A program made the translations under genes and the position numbers. Positions 1-5,502 of a stretch of 11,638 nucleotides of DNA are shown here, one piece after another. This DNA comes from CAYOXX01 sp964408025 (GTDB lineage Bacteria; Acidobacteriota; DATKUA01): positions 1-11,638 of the forward strand of contig CAYOXX010000097.1 in assembly GCA_964408025.1 (NCBI GenBank), given 5' to 3'. Every line of letters begins with the position of its first letter. Position 1 is the first letter of the stretch. The notes beneath the pieces were generated by a model. That model worked only from the letters and a program-made list of their open reading frames with translations. It ran no database searches and was not told where the DNA came from.

Positions 1-1215
1 GTCCCTGACCAGGACCACCATGCGGTTGGTGTTGGTGCCCTTGAGGTTGTTGTCGACGTTGAAGCAGTTGGCGAGCTTGGTGAAGCGCTGCGTGTGGATG
101 AGCACCAGCTCGGGTGCTAACTGCTCGCCGGCGCGGCATAGGTCGGCCGCCAGGTCGACCACCACCTCGTCGAGGTGGATCAGGCGTCCGCTCGAGACCA
201 CCTCTCCCACCTCGATGACGGCGCGGCCGCCGCGACGCAGCACCCGCCGCATCTCCCTCATGCTGTCGCGCATGAATCGGCGCCAGCGCTCCAGCCGCGG
301 CGTCACCAGCAGATCCGCGGCAACCGGCTCGGGATCGATGCCGCAGAACCAGAACTCGAGCCAGTTGTCCCCGATGTAGTCGGCCTTGTTCAGAAACGGC
401 GGCGAGGTGACCACCAGGTCGATGCTGCCGTCCGGGACCGAGCGCAGGCGGCGGGCGTCCTCGATGCAGATACGGTTACCGGCCCCGTGGCGCCGGATCG
501 TCTCCAGGCCGCCGTCGCGCAGCGCCCGGCGCGCCTTGCGCAGGATCAGCTCGGGGACGCAGCGGTACTCGGGACGCTGGCCGCGCCGACGGTTGATGCG
601 CTTCTGGGCCTCGGGCGGCACCGAGATCTGCGGGAACGAGTAGACGCTGAAGAAGCCGGGGCTGTGGCCGTGCAGCCGCGAGAGCGCCACCAGCTCGATG
701 AAGCGGTCGGCCGGGGTACGGTTACCGGCCAGGTGCGCGCGCAGGGCCCGCAGCTCCCGCTCGGTGCGCGGGTGGTAGAACATCGACAGGTCGACGCTAT
801 TGGCGCCTGGGCGCCGCCAGTCGATCTCCGCAAGCCGCGCTTCCACCTCTTCCGGCGGCACCGGATCGGTCTTGGGCCGGATGATCCGCTCGCTCAGCGG
901 ATTGACGTCGGCGCTCACGGCGGCGAGCCCCATCAGGTTGGCCTCCAGGGCGGTGGTGCCGCGGCCGGCGAAGGGGTCGAGCACCACGTCGCCGGGCCGG
1001 CTGTAGCGCTCGATGAAGTAGTGGGGGAGCTCAGGCTTGAAGCTGGCGCGGTAGCTGATTACGTAGTGCAGCGAGTGCTTCTGGCGCTGGCGAGCCGTCC
1101 AGAGCTCGCCCACGCGCAGGGGGACGGCGCCGAAGTACTCGTGGCGGAAAACCGGCGTCGAGGAAACATCTGCCTTACCCGGCGCCGAGCAAACCGCCAC
1201 GGCATTCTCGGCCAT
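1..1215 (-). CDS. DNA methyltransferase (site-specific, amino-methylating type), C-terminus cut by the window edge
   Basis: The reading frame is open from ATG at 1215 to the left edge (405 codons, no stop), so the 3' end lies outside. Translation shows a SAM-binding motif I, DPFAGRGTT (residues 80-88), preceded by a motif X-like stretch (FKPELPHYFIERYSRPGD, 59-76), and a catalytic motif IV, TSPPF (270-274). These are hallmarks of enzymes that transfer a methyl group from SAM to an exocyclic amino group of adenine or cytosine in DNA. About 180 residues separate motif I from motif IV, leaving room for a target-recognition region. The start is supported by GGGAGGGG a few bases upstream of ATG. 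No restriction endonuclease is visible, so it may be a solitary methylase, or its partner may lie beyond the edge. The methylated base cannot be decided from sequence. The long plus-strand frame across this gene is a GC-rich shadow. Confidence 0.88.
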   Translation of the reverse strand, partial: MAENAVAVCSAPGKADVSSTPVFRHEYFGAVPLRVGELWTARQRQKHSLHYVISYRASFKPELPHYFIERYSRPGDVVLDPFAGRGTTALEANLMGLAAVSADVNPLSERIIRPKTDPVPPEEVEARLAEIDWRRPGANSVDLSMFYHPRTERELRALRAHLAGNRTPADRFIELVALSRLHGHSPGFFSVYSFPQISVPPEAQKRINRRRGQRPEYRCVPELILRKARRALRDGGLETIRRHGAGNRICIEDARRLRSVPDGSIDLVVTSPPFLNKADYIGDNWLEFWFCGIDPEPVAADLLVTPRLERWRRFMRDSMREMRRVLRRGGRAVIEVGEVVSSGRLIHLDEVVVDLAADLCRAGEQLAPELVLIHTQRFTKLANCFNVDNNLKGTNTNRMVVLVRD

Positions 1216-1260
1216 ACGTCAGCCCCTCCCTCTCACCTTGGTCACTACGCACTACTACTT

Positions 1261-1289
1261 ATTGTACAGTATGTTACGGAGAACCGCAA
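1261..1289 (-). promoter_or_regulatory. putative promoter of the methyltransferase gene
   Basis: On the minus strand TACAAT (1266-1261, one mismatch to the -10 consensus) lies 17 bases after TTGCGG (1289-1284, a weak -35). This would place the transcript start near 1254, about 40 bases before the methylase ATG. It sits in the AT-richer gap after the YchF-like gene, so the methylase could be transcribed independently of it. Confidence 0.4.
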
Positions 1290-1319
1290 CGTGATGTAGT
1301 GTCTGCGGTGGGCGAGGAA

Positions 1320-2429
1320 TCAGACGTTGAAGCGGACCAGGATGACTTCGCCGTCGCGCACGACGTAGTCGCGGCTCTCGACGCGCAGAGTGCCGAGCTT
1401 GCGCGCCTCGGCGAAGGAGCCGGCGTCGTCGAGGTCGCCGAAGGCGATCACCTCGGCCCTGATGAAGCCGCGCGCCATGTCGGAGTGGACGGTGCCCGCC
1501 GCCTCGAGGGCGCTCCCACCCTCGGCCAGCGCCCAGGCGCGCGTCTCCTTCTCGGTGCCGGTGAAGAACGAGATTAGCCCCAGCAGGTCGTAGGCGGCCC
1601 GCAGCAGCCTCTCGCGGCCGAGGTCGCCGATGCCCAGCTCGCGCAGGAACTCGCCCCGGTCCTCCGGCTCCAGCCGCGAGATCTCAAGTTCCAGTTGCGC
1701 GCTCAGGGCGCAAGCGCGCACGCGGGGTTGTTGCGAGAGTTGCTCGAGGCCCCCCCCACCCCCCTTCCACCAGCGCTCGGGAGCCGATTCCAAATCACTG
1801 GCCTCGTCCTCGCCGACGTTGAGGGCCAGCAGCAGCGGCTTGGCCGAGAGGAATCCGTAGCCCCGCAGTATCGTCTCCTCCTCGGCGGAGAACTCCTCCC
1901 CGCGCAGCGGCCGCTCCGCCTCCAGCGCTCCCTTCACCCGCTCGACGAGCTCCTGCTCACGCACTAGCTCCTCGCTTCGCGCCCTGGCTATCTGGCTCGC
2001 CAGCCGCTCGAGGCGGTTCTCGACCACGATCAGGTCGTTGAGGATCATCTCGCTCTCCTGGGCCGCGGCATCGCGGGCAGGATCGACCGAGCCGTCCGGG
2101 TGAGGGTGGGGGAGTTCCGGATCGTCGAAAGCGCGCAACACGTGGACGACGGCGTCGACGGTGCGCAGGTCGCCCAGCAGCTTGCTCTCCCGCTCGCCGC
2201 CCAGGCTGAGGCCGGCGAAGTCGAGGAACTCGACCGTCGCTTCGTGCTTCTCAGCGCAGCCGAAGATCTCGGCCAGGCGCTCCAGCCGCGGCTCCGGCAC
2301 GTGTGCCACGCCGTGGTGCACCTCTTCGCGCGTGGCGGCGAACTTGCCGGTCTCCAGCTCGGAACCCGTCAGCAGGTTGAACAGCGTCGTCTTGCCGCTC
2401 TTCGCCAGGCCAGTGATGGCGAACTTCAT
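1320..2429 (-). CDS. divergent YchF-type (Obg family) P-loop ATPase/GTPase
   Basis: This 369-residue protein has YchF architecture and length. It carries an N-terminal P-loop GLAKSGKTT (7-15), a DxxG motif in DFAGL, and the DAVVHVLRAFDD segment typical of YchF. ALNVGED matches the NxxE pattern that gives YchF its ATP preference. The C-terminal TGS/DUF933-like part (SFFTGTEKETRAWAL, GFIRAEVIAFGDLDDAGS, ending VRFNV) also matches. YchF proteins bind ribosomes and hydrolyse ATP, and are linked to translation quality and stress responses. Unusual points are the P-loop, where canonical YchF has GxPNVGKST, and a short glycine run (WWKGGGGG) encoded by a long G tract. It may be a paralog beside a canonical ychF elsewhere, so no symbol is given. 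No clear Shine-Dalgarno precedes the ATG at 2429. Confidence 0.85.
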   Translation of the reverse strand: MKFAITGLAKSGKTTLFNLLTGSELETGKFAATREEVHHGVAHVPEPRLERLAEIFGCAEKHEATVEFLDFAGLSLGGERESKLLGDLRTVDAVVHVLRAFDDPELPHPHPDGSVDPARDAAAQESEMILNDLIVVENRLERLASQIARARSEELVREQELVERVKGALEAERPLRGEEFSAEEETILRGYGFLSAKPLLLALNVGEDEASDLESAPERWWKGGGGGLEQLSQQPRVRACALSAQLELEISRLEPEDRGEFLRELGIGDLGRERLLRAAYDLLGLISFFTGTEKETRAWALAEGGSALEAAGTVHSDMARGFIRAEVIAFGDLDDAGSFAEARKLGTLRVESRDYVVRDGEVILVRFNV

Positions 2430-2472
2430 CGTTAAAACCGATTTGTCTTTTTCACGCTGGTGCGCTGAATCC

Positions 2473-2478
2473 AGTATA
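2473..2478 (-). promoter_or_regulatory. candidate -10 box for the YchF-like gene
   Basis: TATACT (one mismatch to TATAAT) lies on the minus strand about 44 bases before the ATG at 2429, a suitable distance for a short leader. No recognisable -35 lies at 16-18 bases. The nearest similar hexamer, CTGACA at 2515-2510, is too far away. Only the -10 is proposed. Confidence 0.3.
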
Positions 2479-2613
2479 CCATCTTCCCTGCAGAAGACCG
2501 CGCATTCCTGTCAGGCGGCGGGCGGCGGCGGAACATGCCTGTGGCTGTGTTGTCTGAGGAGTTTGTTTTGGGCGCGTGGAATAGGATCTTTGTAACTGCT
2601 TAGCAACAGTGCC

Positions 2614-2629
2614 AGGATAGAAATATCCT
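2614..2629 (+). other. perfect 6-bp hairpin with GAAA tetraloop in the leader of the serpin-like gene
   Basis: AGGATA (2614-2619), GAAA (2620-2623), TATCCT (2624-2629) forms a perfect stem capped by a GNRA-class tetraloop. It sits about 45 bases upstream of the Shine-Dalgarno at 2675-2680. No T tract follows, so it does not look like a terminator. The rest of 2430-2688 holds only the candidate -10 box on the other strand. Confidence 0.3.
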
Positions 2630-2674
2630 CTCCATGAAAGCAAAGTATTAGATCGCTGTCTACAGTCGGTGCGT

Positions 2675-2691
2675 AGGAGGGAGAACCGGTG
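2675..2691 (+). promoter_or_regulatory. Shine-Dalgarno pointing to the GTG start at 2689
   Basis: AGGAGG at 2675-2680 with eight bases to GTG is the best ribosome-binding site near this gene. The start that makes biological sense for export is 54 bases downstream (ATG 2743). Either the longer form is made with an 18-residue N-terminal extension, or translation begins at both codons. Confidence 0.5.
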
Positions 2692-3879
2692 AGTAGCCAC
2701 GTATCCGAATCACTAATAATCTTAAACAATCGGGGGGCGACGATGCGAAGACTTTTATATGTATTTGCGGTTCTGATTTTACTGTTTGTGCTGACCTCGT
2801 GTCCGAGGACGCGTAGTGAGGACAGGCCGACAGTGCTGGTCTTCGACGGCCAGTCTACGGAGCTGTCGCGCACCGAGATCGTGCCGTCATTCGAATCGCC
2901 GCTGCCCGAGGGAAGGAACGTCATCTGGTGCGCCACGCTCGCAATGGCCTGGAACATGCTCGCCGAAGACGTGATCGGCGAGACCATAGTCATGCCGGAC
3001 GCTGGCGAGGCGGCCGAGCTGCTTAACAACACGCGCGTCGGCGAGGAGGTTATCGATCCCGAGACCTACTACGCCACCGCCGGCATGGCCACCGGGGAGC
3101 TCATCGAGCAAATCGGCAGCGAGATGGCCGACAGGTTCCCGGAGGTCACCTTGCCGGCAATGCAGCCGAGCGAGAGCTTCCTCATCTACTCCTATCTCGC
3201 CGTCATCATGAATTTCCCCAATCCTTACGAGGTCCTGGAATACGGCATGAGATTCACCGACTCCGCCGGATCGCGAACCTACGTAAACGGCTTCGGCATC
3301 GGCCCCGACGACGAGGGCGCGGACGCCGACGATATCCGGGCGCAGATCGGCGTGCTCTTCTACTACCACGATGAGGAGGACCCGGAGTCGGTAGACGAGT
3401 TCGCCGTCGACCTCTGGGTCGATTCCTCGCCCTACCAGATCGTGCTCGCCTGCTTCGAGCGGCGCGAGTCGATGGCCGCTACCTTCGACCACGTGATGGA
3501 GTTGGCGGGGGAGTTCCCCGAGGGCGAGGAGTACCGCTCGTTCCACGACGACGACACTCTCAAGGCCCCCGACCTCTGGTGGAAGATCAGCCACCATTAC
3601 GAAGAGATCGAGAACCGGCCGCTGCACAACGAGAGCTTCGCCGGCCACTTCATCGCCGACGCCCTACAGAATATAGAGTTCAAGCTCGACCGCAAGGGCG
3701 TCATACTGCGCGTGGAGACGGTCTTCCTCGGCGCGGGATCGGCCGGGCCGGTGCCGACCGCCAGGGACTTCATATTCAACCGGCCGTACCTCATCTACCT
3801 GAAAAAGCGCGACGCCGACCACCCCGTATTCGCCATGTGGATCGACAACACGGAGCTCCTGGCTGAAGCTGATTATTAG
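2689..3879 (+). CDS. exported lipoprotein, uncharacterised, with serpin-like C-terminus
   Basis: Two starts are possible. GTG at 2689 has an excellent AGGAGG at 2675-2680, eight bases upstream. In-frame ATG at 2743 has only a G-run upstream, but gives a textbook lipoprotein signal: MRR, a hydrophobic stretch, then lipobox LTSC with the lipidated cysteine 38 residues from the GTG. The mature protein of about 360 residues is probably membrane-anchored outside the cytoplasm. Near the C-terminus FIFNRPYLIYL (361-371 from the GTG) matches the serpin signature except Y for F. It is preceded by RKGVILRVE, resembling the strand and hinge entering a serpin reactive loop, and followed by PVFAMWIDN, resembling the last strand. 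NVIWCATLAMAW near residue 82 resembles the N-terminal serpin helix region. The E-to-NRP distance is shorter than in inhibitory serpins and the alanine-rich hinge is missing, so inhibition is doubtful. The serpin assignment is an inference. Confidence 0.8.
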   Translation: MSSHVSESLIILNNRGATMRRLLYVFAVLILLFVLTSCPRTRSEDRPTVLVFDGQSTELSRTEIVPSFESPLPEGRNVIWCATLAMAWNMLAEDVIGETIVMPDAGEAAELLNNTRVGEEVIDPETYYATAGMATGELIEQIGSEMADRFPEVTLPAMQPSESFLIYSYLAVIMNFPNPYEVLEYGMRFTDSAGSRTYVNGFGIGPDDEGADADDIRAQIGVLFYYHDEEDPESVDEFAVDLWVDSSPYQIVLACFERRESMAATFDHVMELAGEFPEGEEYRSFHDDDTLKAPDLWWKISHHYEEIENRPLHNESFAGHFIADALQNIEFKLDRKGVILRVETVFLGAGSAGPVPTARDFIFNRPYLIYLKKRDADHPVFAMWIDNTELLAEADY

Positions 3880-3910
3880 TTTTTCGTTTGCTAAAATTTT
3901 CTTCAGCTTC
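3862..3910 (+). other. inverted repeat at the 3' end of the lipoprotein gene
   Basis: GAAGCTGA (3865-3872) pairs with TCAGCTTC (3903-3910) around the TAG stop. The loop is about 30 bases and AT-rich, and contains a further TTAG/CTAA pairing. GCTGAAG/CTTCAGC is an alternative register. It could act as a weak terminator or a 3' stabilising structure, but the T runs lie inside the loop and not after the stem. Confidence 0.25.
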
Positions 3911-4104
3911 GCCACACGTGAGATTGCCGCGGTCGCTGCGCGACTTCGCGATGGCACAGTCGCGCTAGACGCGAACACGCGGTGACAACAGGAACGAACA
4001 CGATTTCTTGAATCGGCCCATAATGCAGAAAGCCTGAGTGAAATAGCTTCCTTCCGCAATCCGACGTGTCGGACGGAAAGACTGGGGATAGAAAGGAGAC
4101 CGTC
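3911..4104 (+). other. intergenic leader of yjbQ with a bulged hairpin
   Basis: No gene was recognised here. The clearest structure is a hairpin just before the ribosome-binding site: TTCCG (4052-4056), a three-base bulge, TCCGA (4060-4064), loop CGTG, TCGGA (4069-4073), CGGAA (4074-4078). CATAAT near 4023-4028 could be a -10 box, but no -35 is convincing. The frame of yjbQ is open across the hairpin from GTG 4066, but that start has no ribosome-binding site. Confidence 0.3.
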
Positions 4105-4524
4105 GTGAAGAGCCACACTAAGTATCTGACATTCAACGTGCCCGCGCGCATGGACTTCGTCCACATCACGCCGCAGGTCGAAGAGGCGGTGCGCGAAAGC
4201 GGCGTGCGCGAGGGGCTCTGCCTCGTCAACGCCATGCACATCACCGCCAGCGTCTTCATCAACGACAACGAGGCCGGTCTGCACGCCGACTACAAGCGCT
4301 GGCTCGAGCGGCTGGCGCCGCACTCCCCCGTCAGCGCCTACGAGCACAACGCCACCGGCGAGGACAACGGCGACGCCCACCACAAGCGCCAGGTCATGGG
4401 CCGCGAGGTCGTCGTAGCCGTCACCGGCGGCCGCATCGACCTCGGCACCTGGGAGGCGATCTTCTACGGCGAGTTCGACGGCAGGAGAAATAAACGAGTG
4501 CTTATCAAGATCATCGGAGAATAA
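4105..4524 (+). CDS. yjbQ: YjbQ / UPF0047 family protein (secondary thiamine-phosphate synthase type)
   Basis: The start chosen is GTG 4105, because AGGAG at 4094-4098 lies six bases upstream and the resulting 139 residues match the usual family length. An in-frame GTG at 4066 would add 13 residues and lacks a ribosome-binding site. Family landmarks run in order: GLCLVNAMHITASVFIND (canonical HTTA is HITA here), YEHN, the acidic/histidine stretch GEDNGDAHHKRQVMG, and GGRIDLGTWEAIFYGEFDG near the C-terminus. YjbQ proteins are small trimeric cytoplasmic proteins. Weak thiamine-phosphate synthase activity has been reported for E. coli YjbQ, and the true substrate is unsettled. The family assignment is firm, the biochemical role is not. 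It converges on the minus-strand gene ending at 4653. Confidence 0.9.
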   Translation: MKSHTKYLTFNVPARMDFVHITPQVEEAVRESGVREGLCLVNAMHITASVFINDNEAGLHADYKRWLERLAPHSPVSAYEHNATGEDNGDAHHKRQVMGREVVVAVTGGRIDLGTWEAIFYGEFDGRRNKRVLIKIIGE

Positions 4525-4593
4525 CCAATCATTCAGAGCATATATTGAAGCTCCTCCTGTGAATCTGTTCAGCTGGAATCGCTTTCGCCCGTG

Positions 4594-4635
4594 TCGATGT
4601 GGTGTTGACATCATCCAATGGCAACGCCACCTCGA
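4594..4635. other. 14-bp imperfect inverted repeat between convergent genes
   Basis: TCGATGTGGTGTTG (4594-4607) and CAACGCCACCTCGA (4622-4635) pair at 12 of 14 positions with a 14-base loop. Lying between the convergent yjbQ and the minus-strand gene at 4653, it could be a bidirectional transcription stop. Neither side has a T tract, so an intrinsic terminator is not proven. It also lies near the left boundary of the AT-rich island. Confidence 0.35.
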
Positions 4636-4652
4636 CTAGTCTCGTCAGGTAC

Positions 4653-5300
4653 CTATCTTGATTCCTTCAAACGTTTGGCGTCGAAAATGATCCTTATTGC
4701 ATCCTCCAGCTGGGCAAGGCTGTCTATTTTGAACTCTGAATAATATGCGCTCCTTCCTCTCTCCAGAGTGATGGACTGATACGTATCATGCTCCTCAAGG
4801 CGCCCATAAACAGATATCCTGAACGAACGGACTCTCGGCTGTGCCTTGATGGTCCAAAAATTGTTCGGTCTCTCAACAAACTTACCTTGGCTCGCAAGCT
4901 CCAGAAGACCAGGGAACTTCTGACGAACTCTATCTAGCAACTTTGTCCCAAGTTCCTTCAGCTCCCCTGGCAGTTCACGTAACCGTTCACGAAAGAGATC
5001 ATCGCCGGACTCACTTGGTTGATACGTTTCAACAGATTCGGCACGTTGATCCTCACCTGTTTCCATGGAGTCGATGATCACCGTCTCACCTGAATTGCCA
5101 AGGTTCAATAGAGCTGCGGAAAGTAAGTCGAACTCCAACGTGCCTGTGGACTCACGAAAGTAGGGATGCGAGACCATCAGGACACTTATCTTTCCGTTCT
5201 GTCGAGATGGGTTGGCAATCCTCAACAGGGATTTTGGATCAAGATGTGTGCGCCAGATGCCCTCAGCATCTAACTCCACTTTCTCAAAGATTGCCTTCAT
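4653..5300 (-). CDS. uncharacterised 215-residue protein in the accessory island
   Basis: The family was not recognised with confidence. The start is secure: AAGGAGG (5313-5307) precedes ATG by six bases, and a near-consensus promoter lies just upstream. The protein is soluble, with no signal peptide or membrane segment. Three parts can be seen: an N-terminal region with a hydrophobic strand (KISVLMVSHPYF), a charged helical middle (about 95-135), and a C-terminal module starting NNFWTIKAQPRVRSFRISVYG with alternating strands, then a helix (SLAQLEDAIRIIFDAKR). The C-terminal pattern of a strand pair with KxQPR followed by a helix recalls small modules appended to restriction or defence proteins (DUF5655-like), a weak resemblance only. 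Base composition is AT-richer than the flanking core genes. It lies directly behind a dead DUF1156 methylase gene and may belong to that system or have replaced part of it. Confidence 0.8.
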   Translation of the reverse strand: MKAIFEKVELDAEGIWRTHLDPKSLLRIANPSRQNGKISVLMVSHPYFRESTGTLEFDLLSAALLNLGNSGETVIIDSMETGEDQRAESVETYQPSESGDDLFRERLRELPGELKELGTKLLDRVRQKFPGLLELASQGKFVERPNNFWTIKAQPRVRSFRISVYGRLEEHDTYQSITLERGRSAYYSEFKIDSLAQLEDAIRIIFDAKRLKESR

Positions 5301-5301
5301 A

Positions 5302-5502
5302 TCAAACCTCCTTCACGATGTATGAAATGATTATACTCTCACGAGTAATGCTCGTCAAGTGTTTTTTTACTCGCAGGTCTCTGAGTCCACCACATATACA
5401 GAGTAGACGGATGCCCGTGCTGAATCGACCTCTCCTTTTTAGACCAGCGTTTATATAATCAGTGGGGAGTGCGACCTCGATCCACCTGTTGGGATAATTC
5501 AT
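5302..5502 (-). pseudogene. frameshifted, truncated remnant of a DUF1156-type DNA methylase gene
   Basis: ATG at 5502 overlaps the Fic stop codon (ATGA). The first 19 residues contain NRWIEVALPTDYINA, which matches the N-terminus of DUF1156 methylases (family pattern IEVALPLDAINAAS). From 5443 the match continues in another frame: SKKERSIQHGHPSTLYMWW, then TQRPA, equivalent to the conserved [20 protein letters not shown]. Restoring one base in the GG at 5445-5444 makes the spacing to the family pattern exact. Homology stops near 5372, after about 43 residues of a protein normally of many hundreds. The shifted frame ends at a TGA at 5341-5339. The unshifted frame runs on as an unrelated 66-residue product to 5302. 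The methylase domain is gone. DUF1156 proteins are found in bacterial defence islands. The loss of function is clear, and the frameshift could in principle be a read error. Confidence 0.8.
5330..5358 (-). promoter_or_regulatory. near-consensus sigma-70 promoter with internal inverted repeat, driving the 215-residue gene
   Basis: TTGACG (5358-5353) and a perfect TATAAT (5335-5330) are separated by exactly 17 bases on the minus strand. The start would fall near 5323, giving a leader of about 22 bases. ACGAG (5355-5351) and CTCGT (5345-5341) form an inverted repeat with a five-base gap that overlaps the -35 and spacer, a typical repressor position. This is the strongest promoter seen in the window. 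Confidence 0.75.

Noticed and set aside
175..1299. Long plus-strand open frame (374 codons) opposite the methylase
   Set aside because: It is antisense to a gene with clear motifs I and IV. Long shadow frames are expected in GC-rich DNA. Its translation shows no recognisable motif.
2887..3648. Minus-strand frame of 253 codons opposite the lipoprotein gene
   Set aside because: It is antisense to a gene with a good ribosome-binding site, signal peptide and conserved-looking motifs, and has no start signal of its own.
4081..4524. Whether yjbQ might be thiE or another thiamin gene
   Set aside because: Motifs and length fit UPF0047/YjbQ only, and no other thiamin genes or TPP riboswitch were seen nearby.
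3664..4614. Minus-strand frame of 316 codons spanning yjbQ and the preceding gap
   Set aside because: It covers an unmistakable YjbQ gene on the other strand and ends inside the lipoprotein gene. It is a composition artefact.
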